From Treponema sp. (lineage in GTDB: Bacteria > Spirochaetota > Spirochaetia > Treponematales > Treponemataceae), in contig JAGBIY010000020.1 of the NCBI GenBank assembly GCA_017934745.1, forward strand, positions 1-64,000: DNA of 64,000 nt, in the 5' to 3' direction. Below, in pieces: positions 1 through 6,900 of this stretch; position 1 is the stretch's first letter; every line of letters starts with the position of its first letter. A program made the position numbers and the translations under genes. The notes beneath the pieces were generated by a model, which searched no databases, was not told the DNA's origin, and was given only the letters and a program-made list of their open reading frames with translations.

Positions 1-1833
1 GCTTTCTTTTGGTTCTTCCTTTATATCATCAGTTACTTTTGCAAGCTTGTAGCCAAGTTCATCCTGAATGACAAGAAGGACATCATCATTCATTGTTTCG
101 TTCCAGTAAGCAAGAAGCACCTGATAAACATCGTATTTATCGAGCAGTTCGAGTTTGGTGAACTTAGAAAGAATTTCTTCTGAAAGCTTTAGGATGATTT
201 CTTTGTTTGAATCTGTTGGCTTTAGGTTTGTAAGAATTGGATTTGCAAATGTCTTCCATTCTTCAAAGGCTTTGTTTACCTTTTTGTTGTATTCAAGGAA
301 TTCTGCGTTTTCTGTGATTGTCTTGTGAACATCATCTTTTTGGATGAGAAGTTTGTAAAAGCCTTTTCGTCCGGCGTATTCGCCAAAGATTTCTTTTTTT
401 AGATTCGGGAAGACATTCCAGAAGTGAGGAATATTGTCTATATCTTCCTGTGGGATTCCGCCATAAAGATGCGCCTCGATGCTCTGCAAATCTTCTTTTT
501 CACTTGAATCGATGTAGCGAGGAATGTTCAGATTGTAAGCGTTCTTTTCGATGATTTCTGCAAAAGGAACAAAACGGCTGAAGCCAGGAACTTCGGTCAT
601 TGAATTAAAGGTTGTTACAATTTTGTAAATATCCTGCTCGCGAAGACGGTTTTTGTCTCCATCTTTTATAAATCCGTGGCTGGCATCAATCATAAAAATG
701 CCGGTGCGGCTGGCAGTATTTTCTTTGTCGAGCACGATGATGCAGGCCGGAATTCCAGTTCCATAAAAAAGGTTTGCAGGAAGTCCGATTATTCCTTTAA
801 TAAGATGACGGTTGATTATGTTCTTGCGGATTGATTCTTCTGCGTTTCCGCGGAACAAAACTCCGTGCGGAAGAATGACGGCGGCTTTACCGGTGTTGTT
901 TTTCATGGATTTGATGATATGCAAAAGCCATGCGTAGTCGCCGTTTTTCTCTGGAGGAAGCTCGTCATAATCATCAAATCGGCCATAAGGCTTTAAGCCG
1001 TCCATCCAGTTTTTCATGCTGAACGGCGGATTTGCTACGATGTAATCGAACTTTCGGAGCTTGGTGTCATCATTATCATCTTTATACCATGGGTCAGAAA
1101 AAGTGTTGTCTGAATGAATCTCCCCGGAAGGAATGTTATGAAGAACTACATTCATTTTTGCAAGACCAGCGGTGGAAATATCTTTTTCCTGGCCGTAAAT
1201 TGCAAGCGGGAATGGAGCTTCATTTTGCTGCGCGAATCAAGAGTGAACCTAAACCACAGGCAGGGTCGTAGATTGTTGCGTTTTTATCTGTACAATTTGA
1301 TATGTCGATTACTTTTGCAAGAATGCGGCTTACTTCGGCAGGTGTATAGAACTGTCCCTTGCTCTTTCCGCTGGCGGTGGCAAAGTTTCGCATAAGATAT
1401 TCGTAAGCGTCGCCGATAAGGTCATCATATTCTGCCTTGTTGTTTTTAAAATCAAGCTCGGGCTTTTGGAAAATGGCAATAAGGCCTGTAAGCTTGTCTA
1501 CCATTTCATCGCCCTTGCCGATTTTTGATTCATCGTTAAAGTGAGCGTTGTTTATGATTCCTGTAAGGTTGTTTGCTTCCGCAAGTTTTGCAATCAATTT
1601 GTCAATTTCTTCGCCAATATTCTTATTTCCCTTTAAGGCAACAAGATCTTCAAAATTTGCGCCTTTTGGAATTGCGATTGCTCCGTAAGGGTCGTCTTTA
1701 TATTTGTCTGAAACATATTTTACAAACAGAAGAGTAAGAATGTAGTCTTTATATTGAGAGGCATCCATACCGCCGCGAAGCTTGTCGCAGCTTGCCCAAA
1801 GTGAACTGTAGAGTGTGATTTTTTAACTGCCAT
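1..1833 (-). pseudogene. hsdM: Type I restriction-modification methylase HsdM, frameshifted, runs off window start
   Basis: The encoded protein is the N6-adenine methyltransferase (M) subunit of a type I restriction system. Its parts are all visible but lie in two reading frames. An ATG at 1833 with GGAG upstream starts the protein MAVKKS, and the frame is then lost at an A6 tract. One more A would join it to LYSSLWASCDKLRGGMD. The middle part (to 1220) holds the N-terminal helical domain, QFYTPAEV and the SAM motif DPACGLGSL. A stop at 1222-1220 follows. Removing one base there restores EAPFPLAIYGQEKD, the NPPF catalytic motif and the rest of the protein down to base 1 with no further stops where I checked. 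Both lesions touch A runs, so slippage is likely. Decay is the simplest reading, and phase variation is the alternative. No hsdS or hsdR is visible inside the window. Confidence 0.88.
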
Positions 1834-1858
1834 TTATTTCTCCAAAAGAATTGTCTTA

Positions 1859-2071
1859 TTACTTATTAACTTCATTTATCACGCAAATATCCCCAATATC
1901 ACAATTGAGAGCCCTGCAAATTTTAGCAAGACTGTCCATCGAAACTTATTCGCCTTTATTCAGTTTGGCCAGGATGTTTGTTGAAATTCCAGCAAGAGAA
2001 ATCAAATCAGTTTTATTCTTATGCCCTTTCTCTTTATAGTGTTCCCAAAGTTTTGAATAATCAACTTGCGT
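1859..2071 (-). pseudogene. Small Xre/Cro-type helix-turn-helix regulator, start lost and nonsense-interrupted
   Basis: Reading the minus strand from 2071 gives QVDYSKLWEHYKEKGHKNKT, then LISLAGISTNILAKLNKGE, an in-frame TAA at 1948-1946, then VSMDSLAKICRALNCDIGDI, ending at a second TAA (1861-1859). This is the compact HTH family (about 70 aa) that often sits directly upstream of hsdM and is thought to control it. Two lesions are visible: the expected ATG before QVDYSK is ACG (2071-2069), and the stop falls between the recognition helix and the C-terminal helices. The reading frame is the same on both sides of the stop. hsdM starts 25 bp downstream, so the pair would have been an operon. A shorter product from another start cannot be excluded. 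Confidence 0.75.
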
Positions 2072-2080
2072 AGATGTAAA

Positions 2081-2109
2081 ATTATAGCACACTTTTATGC
2101 TTTTAGGAC
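2081..2109 (-). promoter_or_regulatory. Putative promoter of the restriction-modification remnant
   Basis: On the minus strand a perfect TATAAT (2086-2081) lies about 10 bp upstream of the degenerate regulator. A TTGTCC box lies about 19 bp further upstream, slightly wider than the 17-bp optimum. It would read into the Xre/hsdM remnant. Confidence 0.4.
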
Positions 2110-2177
2110 AAAAAGCTCGATTTCGCAAGAAGTAATTATTTCCACCATTTATCACAAAAAAACGCTGATATTCAAAG

Positions 2178-2219
2178 AAAAAAAAATCCCCCGGCCGCTT
2201 CTTCGCTGGTCGGGGGATT
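2178..2219 (-). terminator. Rho-independent terminator after the Pur-domain gene
   Basis: An 8-bp perfect stem (GGGGGATT/AATCCCCC arms at 2212-2219 and 2185-2192) lies just past the stop of the Pur-domain gene. On the minus strand it is followed by a run of T (2186-2178). Confidence 0.85.
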
Positions 2220-2223
2220 CCTG

Positions 2224-2658
2224 TCATTTCTCTGCGTCTGTGTCGCCTGCGTCCGCGTCGCGCTTGCTTGCGATGTGGATGACTTTTCCGGTGCGCTGGA
2301 TTCCGTCGTCGGGGCGCTGGTCTGGATTGTGCCTCTTGATGACCTTCTTTCCGGTCTTCTCCGCGCCCTTGCCGTACTTGGCTTCCTTGGCCGCCTTCTT
2401 CTCGGCTCTGGCCTTGGCGCGCTCCTTATTGTCCTTCTCGATGAATTTGAGCGAGTCGTCCAAGCCCTTCAGGACCTTCTGCATGTCCTCCGCGAAAATC
2501 GCTATCTGGTGCCTGTCGAAGTCCGCTCCGTCGCCTTTCTTGCTTTCTACAATCTGGAGGAACACGTCACCCGCGCGGTTCTCCTTCACGTTGAAGAAAT
2601 ACGATCTGTTGTCCAATGTCACCTGTGTTGTGAAAAGTTCACCACGAATGCTACCCAT
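2224..2658 (-). CDS. Pur-domain (DUF3276) DNA/RNA-binding protein
   Basis: The product is a 144-aa protein of the bacterial PUR-alpha-like family, single-stranded nucleic-acid binders. The Borrelia member BpuR acts as a DNA/RNA-binding regulator. The family signature is at the N-terminus: RGELFTTQVTLDNRSYFFNV followed by KENRAGDVFLQIVESKK and RHQIAIFAEDM, covering roughly residues 5-75. The remainder is a highly charged Lys/Arg/Ala-rich tail. I chose the ATG at 2658 because it is preceded by AAGGAAGG at good spacing and matches the family start. The open frame extends upstream to 2832, but that extension looks non-coding. It is probably monocistronic: a terminator follows, and the desulfurase upstream ends 155 bp before this start. 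Family assignment is firm; its targets are unknown. Confidence 0.85.
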   Translation of the reverse strand: MGSIRGELFTTQVTLDNRSYFFNVKENRAGDVFLQIVESKKGDGADFDRHQIAIFAEDMQKVLKGLDDSLKFIEKDNKERAKARAEKKAAKEAKYGKGAEKTGKKVIKRHNPDQRPDDGIQRTGKVIHIASKRDADAGDTDAEK

Positions 2659-2813
2659 TTTTTCCTTCCTTAGGTTGTGTTCCGTTGATTTCTTGAATAT
2701 TGACTGTCTTGACATCTTACAGAATATGACGTTTTTTTTCAATCTGATTTGCATACGGTTGAATTGATTTGAAAATCGTTGAAAACAGTTGAAAAATCCG
2801 CATACGGTCGTCT

Positions 2814-4010
2814 TCAGTTGAAATCGTCGCACACCTCTTTCACCGCTTCCGCCAAGTCTTCCATTCCCTTTTCGCCCGTCAGCGGCCCGAAACTGAACCT
2901 GACGGCGGAGTCCTGTACTTCCCGGCTAGCCTTCATCGCGTCTAGAATCGGCCTGGACTGCTTTTTGGCCGAGCACGCGCTGCCCGTGGAAATGGCGAAC
3001 CCCTTCGCGTCCAACGCCCTGACCATGACGTTCCCGGGAATTCCGAGGAAAGCCGCCTGCACGACGTACGGGGAGAAGTTTCCGGTGCTGCCTTTCCCCC
3101 TCGTTTCCGGGACGATGCGGCAGTTTTTGAGAGAGGATATCGAATCGATGAATTTTTTCGTCAATTCAATCTGCCTTTCGTAGCCCTTGAAGCTTTCCGA
3201 GTCCGGCTTTTTCTTGTCTATGAAGTATTTCTGCAGGACTTTGGAGAACGCCACTGCCCCGAAAAGGTTCTCGGTTCCGCTCCTCACGCCCTTCTCCTGT
3301 CCGCCGCCTGTCAGGAACGCCTTGAACTTCTGCGGCTCGGCGAGGTAGAGGAGTCCTATCCCCCTCGGCCCGCAGATTTTGTGGGCCGAGAAGGCCGCGC
3401 TGTCTATCTTCGACGAGGCGATGTCCAGCGGGATTTTTCCGGCCGCCTGCACGCAGTCCACATGGAAGTGTGGCTTCTTCTTGCCCTTCGATTGTTCCGC
3501 TATCATTTCTGCGATTTCGCGCACCGGCTGGACGCAGCCCGTCTCGTTGTTCACCGCCATCACCGTCACGAAAACCGTGTCCGCCGTGATTTTCTCCGCG
3601 ACCGCGTCCACGCTTATGAATCCGTTCCTGTCGGGCATCACCGTGGCGACGTCGTAGCCGAGCTTCCTCATGTTCTCGCACTGCTCGCGCAATGCCGGGT
3701 GCTCAATCGCGCTGACGACGATTCTTCCGCGCTTCTCCGTCGACGCGCTCGGTTTTGCGAGCAGCGACAAAAGCGGTATCTGGTCGCTCTCCGTTCCTCC
3801 CGAAGTGAAGAATACCTGGTCGCTTTTCACCCCCATCGCCTTCGCGCAGTCTTCCCTCGCGCTTTCGAGAACCTTCCTCGCCTTGACTCCACCTGAATGT
3901 ACGGAACTCGGGTTTTCAAAGTTCTCGATTGCGCATTCGAGCGCTTCCCTCAAGATTTCGGGGTCCTCCGGGCTTGTCGCCGCCCAGTCGAAATAATGCT
4001 CAGTTTCCAT
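2814..4010 (-). CDS. Cysteine desulfurase (NifS/IscS-type, class V aminotransferase fold)
   Basis: A PLP enzyme that removes sulfur from L-cysteine to supply Fe-S cluster and tRNA thiolation pathways. The 398-aa length is usual. Visible motifs: FTSGGTESD (about residues 68-76, PLP phosphate site), NNETG (about 154-158), HVDCVQAAGK (183-192), the Schiff-base lysine in SAHKICGP (Lys211), RSGTEN (243-248), and the sulfur-carrying cysteine in STGSACSAKK (Cys345). All catalytic residues are present. It is separated from aroB upstream by a 188-bp palindrome, so it probably has its own promoter. No iscU/nifU scaffold gene is next to it, so assignment to ISC or NIF housekeeping supply, or to a tRNA sulfur pathway, is open. 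Confidence 0.93.
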   Translation of the reverse strand: METEHYFDWAATSPEDPEILREALECAIENFENPSSVHSGGVKARKVLESAREDCAKAMGVKSDQVFFTSGGTESDQIPLLSLLAKPSASTEKRGRIVVSAIEHPALREQCENMRKLGYDVATVMPDRNGFISVDAVAEKITADTVFVTVMAVNNETGCVQPVREIAEMIAEQSKGKKKPHFHVDCVQAAGKIPLDIASSKIDSAAFSAHKICGPRGIGLLYLAEPQKFKAFLTGGGQEKGVRSGTENLFGAVAFSKVLQKYFIDKKKPDSESFKGYERQIELTKKFIDSISSLKNCRIVPETRGKGSTGNFSPYVVQAAFLGIPGNVMVRALDAKGFAISTGSACSAKKQSRPILDAMKASREVQDSAVRFSFGPLTGEKGMEDLAEAVKEVCDDFN

Positions 4011-4061
4011 TTCTCGTTCTTTTCCAGCTTTTCCAGTGTTTTTTCAGTACAAAATTTTTCT

Positions 4062-4249
4062 AGGTCGAATGTCGAGTTTTCACAGTGCAATGGCAGAAAC
4101 GAGCGGAAGCGGGGTTCCGTCAACAAAAACACTAAACATCGCAATCGATGTTAACGCCACCGCGGAGCGGTACTGCCGTTTTTGTTGGCGGGTTCCCGCT
4201 GGGAGCTTGTTTCTGCAACTACGATATGCAGAAACTCGACATTCGACCT
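4062..4249. repeat. 188-bp nested palindrome with perfect 18-bp terminal inverted repeats
   Basis: The ends are exact 18-bp inverted repeats (4062-4079 AGGTCGAATGTCGAGTTT and 4232-4249). Inside them a second, imperfect pair of arms of about 38 bp (near 4093-4130 and 4177-4216) can pair. The centre carries perfect small hairpins (AACATCG/CGATGTT at 4135-4152; ACCGC/GCGGT nearby). The right inner arm can instead fold locally (GTTTCTGCA/TGCAGAAAC). There is no open frame with a recognisable product. It could be a MITE-like or dispersed intergenic palindrome, or an elaborate terminator/processing site between aroB and the desulfurase. No second copy was seen in this window. Confidence 0.85.
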
Positions 4250-4256
4250 TCTATAT

Positions 4257-5474
4257 TTATTTGAGCACCTTCATTACCGTCTCTTCGTCCACTTCCGTGA
4301 TGACGGTCTTCTCGATGTCCTCCTGCAGGACGAACCTGACCTTGCTCGAAGAGTTCTTCTTGTCCTTCCTCATCGCCTCGAAAATCGTCTCCGCGATTTC
4401 GTCGTCGCTTTGGTGGAGCTTCCTCATGGCCGGGTGCACTTTCTCCGTCTCCCATGTGAACGACTTGAGCATCTTCTTTATTCGGCTTGCGTATTCCGAC
4501 GAGCAGAGCCCGATTTCGCGCGCCAGGTCGGCCGCCCTCGCCATTCCCCAGGCAACTCCGTCTCCGTGCGGCACGACCCCAAGTCCCGATTTCGTCTCCA
4601 GCGCGTGGCCGAAAGTGTGGCCGAGGTTCAGCTGCATCCGTATGTTCTTTTCCGTGAGGTCCTGCTCAACGACGTTCGCCTTCGCGCTCACGCACGTCCG
4701 TATCATCTCCTCGATGAGCGGGGCGAATTTCGGGTCGTCCCTTCCGTCCAGTATCTCCGGGGCGGCTTCGAGCTTCTCGAAAAGTTCCTTGGAGTAGAGG
4801 AGGGCCGTCTTCACGACTTCCGCCATGCCCGAGCGGTATTCGGTCGGCGGGAGCGACTTTATGAAGAGCGGGCAGATGTGGATTTTCTGCGCTGGGAAGA
4901 ACGAGCCTATCATGTTCTTGTACTCGTCGAAGTCGCAGCCGGTCTTCCCTCCCACGGCCGCGTCCACCATGGAAAGAAGGGTCGTCGGCACAAGTTCGCA
5001 GTGCGCGCCCCTCTTGAAGATTGATGAGGCGAAAGCCGTCATGTCGGTTATGACTCCGCCTCCGATTCCCACGAACACGGTGGACCGCTGCCCGTTCGCG
5101 TCGAGCGCGGCCTTGACTATCTCAAGCACGCCCTCGATCGACTTGAACGGCTCTCCGGCTCCGAGAACCACGAGCACGTCCTTCGAATTCGGCCTGAACC
5201 CGCGGACGCTCTTCTTTTCTCCGCCAAGTTCTATCCTGATTTCCTCGGCCTTTATCTCCTCGTATTTTCCGCCCCGGAATTCCTTGATGAAATCCTTCAT
5301 GCACGGAAGTTTCGCCACCGTCGTGTCCGTGACGAACACCCTCTGCGGCCTGTCGTCGTCCCCGTCCAGGAAAATCGCCTTCAAATCCGGCTCTCCGCTG
5401 TAGAACCTGATGAATGTCCTGTCGGTTCCGGGGTGCACCGGCGGGTATTCTATTATCTTCTCTTCGTAGTTCAT
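4257..5474 (-). CDS. aroB: 3-dehydroquinate synthase
   Basis: AroB converts DAHP to 3-dehydroquinate in the shikimate pathway using NAD+ and a divalent metal, in the cytoplasm. The 405-aa product has the NAD-binding GIGGGVITD (about 136-144), the substrate/NAD block PTTLLSMVDAAVGGKTG (163-179), RSGMAEVVK (about 214-222) and the metal-ligand region LNLGHTFGHALE (about 290-301). It is somewhat longer than the usual 350-370 aa, mainly from an N-terminal segment of about 40 residues. The start codon lies immediately after the stop of the secreted-protein gene upstream, so the two are translationally coupled in a tmk-unknown-aroB operon. No other shikimate genes are adjacent. Confidence 0.95.
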   Translation of the reverse strand: MNYEEKIIEYPPVHPGTDRTFIRFYSGEPDLKAIFLDGDDDRPQRVFVTDTTVAKLPCMKDFIKEFRGGKYEEIKAEEIRIELGGEKKSVRGFRPNSKDVLVVLGAGEPFKSIEGVLEIVKAALDANGQRSTVFVGIGGGVITDMTAFASSIFKRGAHCELVPTTLLSMVDAAVGGKTGCDFDEYKNMIGSFFPAQKIHICPLFIKSLPPTEYRSGMAEVVKTALLYSKELFEKLEAAPEILDGRDDPKFAPLIEEMIRTCVSAKANVVEQDLTEKNIRMQLNLGHTFGHALETKSGLGVVPHGDGVAWGMARAADLAREIGLCSSEYASRIKKMLKSFTWETEKVHPAMRKLHQSDDEIAETIFEAMRKDKKNSSSKVRFVLQEDIEKTVITEVDEETVMKVLK

Positions 5475-6095
5475 CTAGTACTCCTTGCTCTCCATCGCCT
5501 CGAATTCTGCGATGACTTTCTGGACACGCGCTATGTCCCTGTTCAATATCTTCTCGTAGTTCAAGCTTCCGTCGGCTATCCTCTCCCTCTCGTCTTCCCA
5601 GTTCTGAATGTCGGTGAGGAAGAGAAAGCGGAATTTCGCCACGTTCGCCTTCTCGGCCCAGAGCTTCGCCTCCGTCCAGTAGTAGAGCCCTGCCTGGTAG
5701 CACGATAGCGCCTTCTTGAGGTTCTCCACGTAGGTGTCCTTCCACGGAGCGTCGTAGAAGTGCGCCACCTTCTTGTCGTAGATTCTGCCGAGCCTCTGGT
5801 GCTGCTCTATGAGCTTGAGGTTGACGTGCATCTGGAAGAGGAATTTGTACTTCTCCCAATCCTTCTCCGTCTCTATCTTGGCCTCCGCGTACAATGGGTT
5901 TGCGAAGTCGGCCTGAACCGCCTTCTCAAGCCAGTAGATGTTCTCCATACAGTCGTCGGGGAACTGCTGGTAGTGCACGTGGAAGAGCCTGTAGTAGTCT
6001 TCCTTGTACTTGACCATGTACGCGCTCGGCTTCGTCGGCACGAACGCGAAGAGCACGAATGCGAAGAACGCCATAAGAAATTTGTTGGTTCTCAT
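5475..6095 (-). CDS. Secreted alpha-helical protein of unknown function
   Basis: I do not recognise this 206-aa protein. It has a clear signal sequence (MRTNKFLMAFFAFVLFAFVP, cleavage near AYM, about residues 20-26). The mature part appears entirely helical, rich in Tyr, Trp and charged residues, with repeats of aromatic/Lys spacing reminiscent of TPR-like or four-helix scaffolds. There is no cysteine lipobox, so it is probably periplasmic. It lies between tmk (36 bp upstream) and aroB (0 bp downstream), so it should be co-transcribed with both, though neither neighbour suggests a role. A conserved spirochaetal envelope protein is the most I can infer. Confidence 0.75.
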   Translation of the reverse strand: MRTNKFLMAFFAFVLFAFVPTKPSAYMVKYKEDYYRLFHVHYQQFPDDCMENIYWLEKAVQADFANPLYAEAKIETEKDWEKYKFLFQMHVNLKLIEQHQRLGRIYDKKVAHFYDAPWKDTYVENLKKALSCYQAGLYYWTEAKLWAEKANVAKFRFLFLTDIQNWEDERERIADGSLNYEKILNRDIARVQKVIAEFEAMESKEY

Positions 6096-6131
6096 TTTCT
6101 CTCCTTGGAAAGTCTTTGTTTGCCGAATAAT

Positions 6132-6755
6132 CTATCCGATTAGGGATTTCAGTTCCGCCAGTATGAGCGAGGCTACTTCCTCTTTCGGTTTCGTCGCGTC
6201 GATTCTGACCGTCCTCATCTCCGGGTGCGCCTTCTCGTACTCCGAGACTACTTTCTCGTACCGCTCTTCCGTGGCTCTCAGAAAGTCGACTTTCTCGTAG
6301 ATTTCCCTCGTCTCCCTGCCTCCGATTCTCGAAAGCGAGGTCTCCGGGTCGATTTGGAAGAAGAAGAGGATTTCTGGAAGCGGAAAGGGCTTTTGCAAAT
6401 CCCTCGGAAGCTCCTCCCCGCAGGTGACGCTCTGGTAGGCGAGGCTTGAGAAGAAATAGCGGTCGCTCACGGCGATTTTTCCGCTCCTGCACTGTCTCTC
6501 GACTCCGCAGTTCCCGCCGGAATTCCCCCAGAGGTGCTCCGCCCTGTCCGCCGCGAAGAGGTACGCCGATGTCCTCGCGTCAAGCTCCACGTCGCCCTTG
6601 AGCATTTTCCGAAGGAATTTTCCCGTCTCGCTGTCCGTCGGCTCCGCCGTGAAGAAGAATCTGTCTTTGAATTCGGAATTCTTGAGGATTTCGATTTGGG
6701 TGGATGTTCCCGCTCCGTCTATCCCCTCAAATACGACGAAATTTTCAAGTATCAT
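6132..6755 (-). CDS. tmk: Thymidylate kinase with variant P-loop
   Basis: The enzyme phosphorylates dTMP to dTDP for DNA synthesis. The 207-aa sequence opens with ENFVVFEGIDGAGTSTQ, followed by AEPTDS (about 38-43), the DRAEH block (about 70-74) and the DRYFFSSLAYQ segment (about 98-108), all in the Tmk order. The P-loop is unusual: the expected GK(S/T) lysine is Thr17 (GAGTST). Related GTGTST/GSGTTT forms occur in spirochaete and clostridial Tmk proteins, so this is probably lineage-typical and active. A good ribosome site (GACGGAGCGG) precedes the ATG. It is the first gene of a minus-strand operon, divergent from tamB across a 145-bp spacer. Confidence 0.92.
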   Translation of the reverse strand: MILENFVVFEGIDGAGTSTQIEILKNSEFKDRFFFTAEPTDSETGKFLRKMLKGDVELDARTSAYLFAADRAEHLWGNSGGNCGVERQCRSGKIAVSDRYFFSSLAYQSVTCGEELPRDLQKPFPLPEILFFFQIDPETSLSRIGGRETREIYEKVDFLRATEERYEKVVSEYEKAHPEMRTVRIDATKPKEEVASLILAELKSLIG

Positions 6756-6852
6756 TTTTTCCGCTCCGTCTTTTTATTTGTGAACTGCCATGAAGTTTTG
6801 TCGGCTTCCTGCAAGTTTTAAGAATACAAGAATATATGAATTCCGCCGAAAA

Positions 6853-6861
6853 TGATATATT
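6853..6861 (+). promoter_or_regulatory. Extended -10 promoter candidate for tamB
   Basis: TGATATATT (TG-n-TATATT) lies 40 bp upstream of the tamB GTG codon, with no good -35 box. It belongs to a group of TGATATA(A/T)T elements seen upstream of uvrA, fliI and rpsD in this window. Confidence 0.4.
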
Positions 6862-6900
6862 TTTATTCCTCTGGGTGGGCTTTGTTTTGAGTGTTGTGTC

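Noticed and set aside
1946..1948. Recoding (readthrough or selenocysteine) at the TAA in the Xre-type gene
   Set aside because: The stop is UAA, not UGA, no SECIS-like element was seen, and the gene also lacks a start codon, so a pseudogene is the simpler account.
4062..4249. Insertion sequence
   Set aside because: The palindrome has terminal inverted repeats but no transposase frame, and no flanking target duplication is evident.
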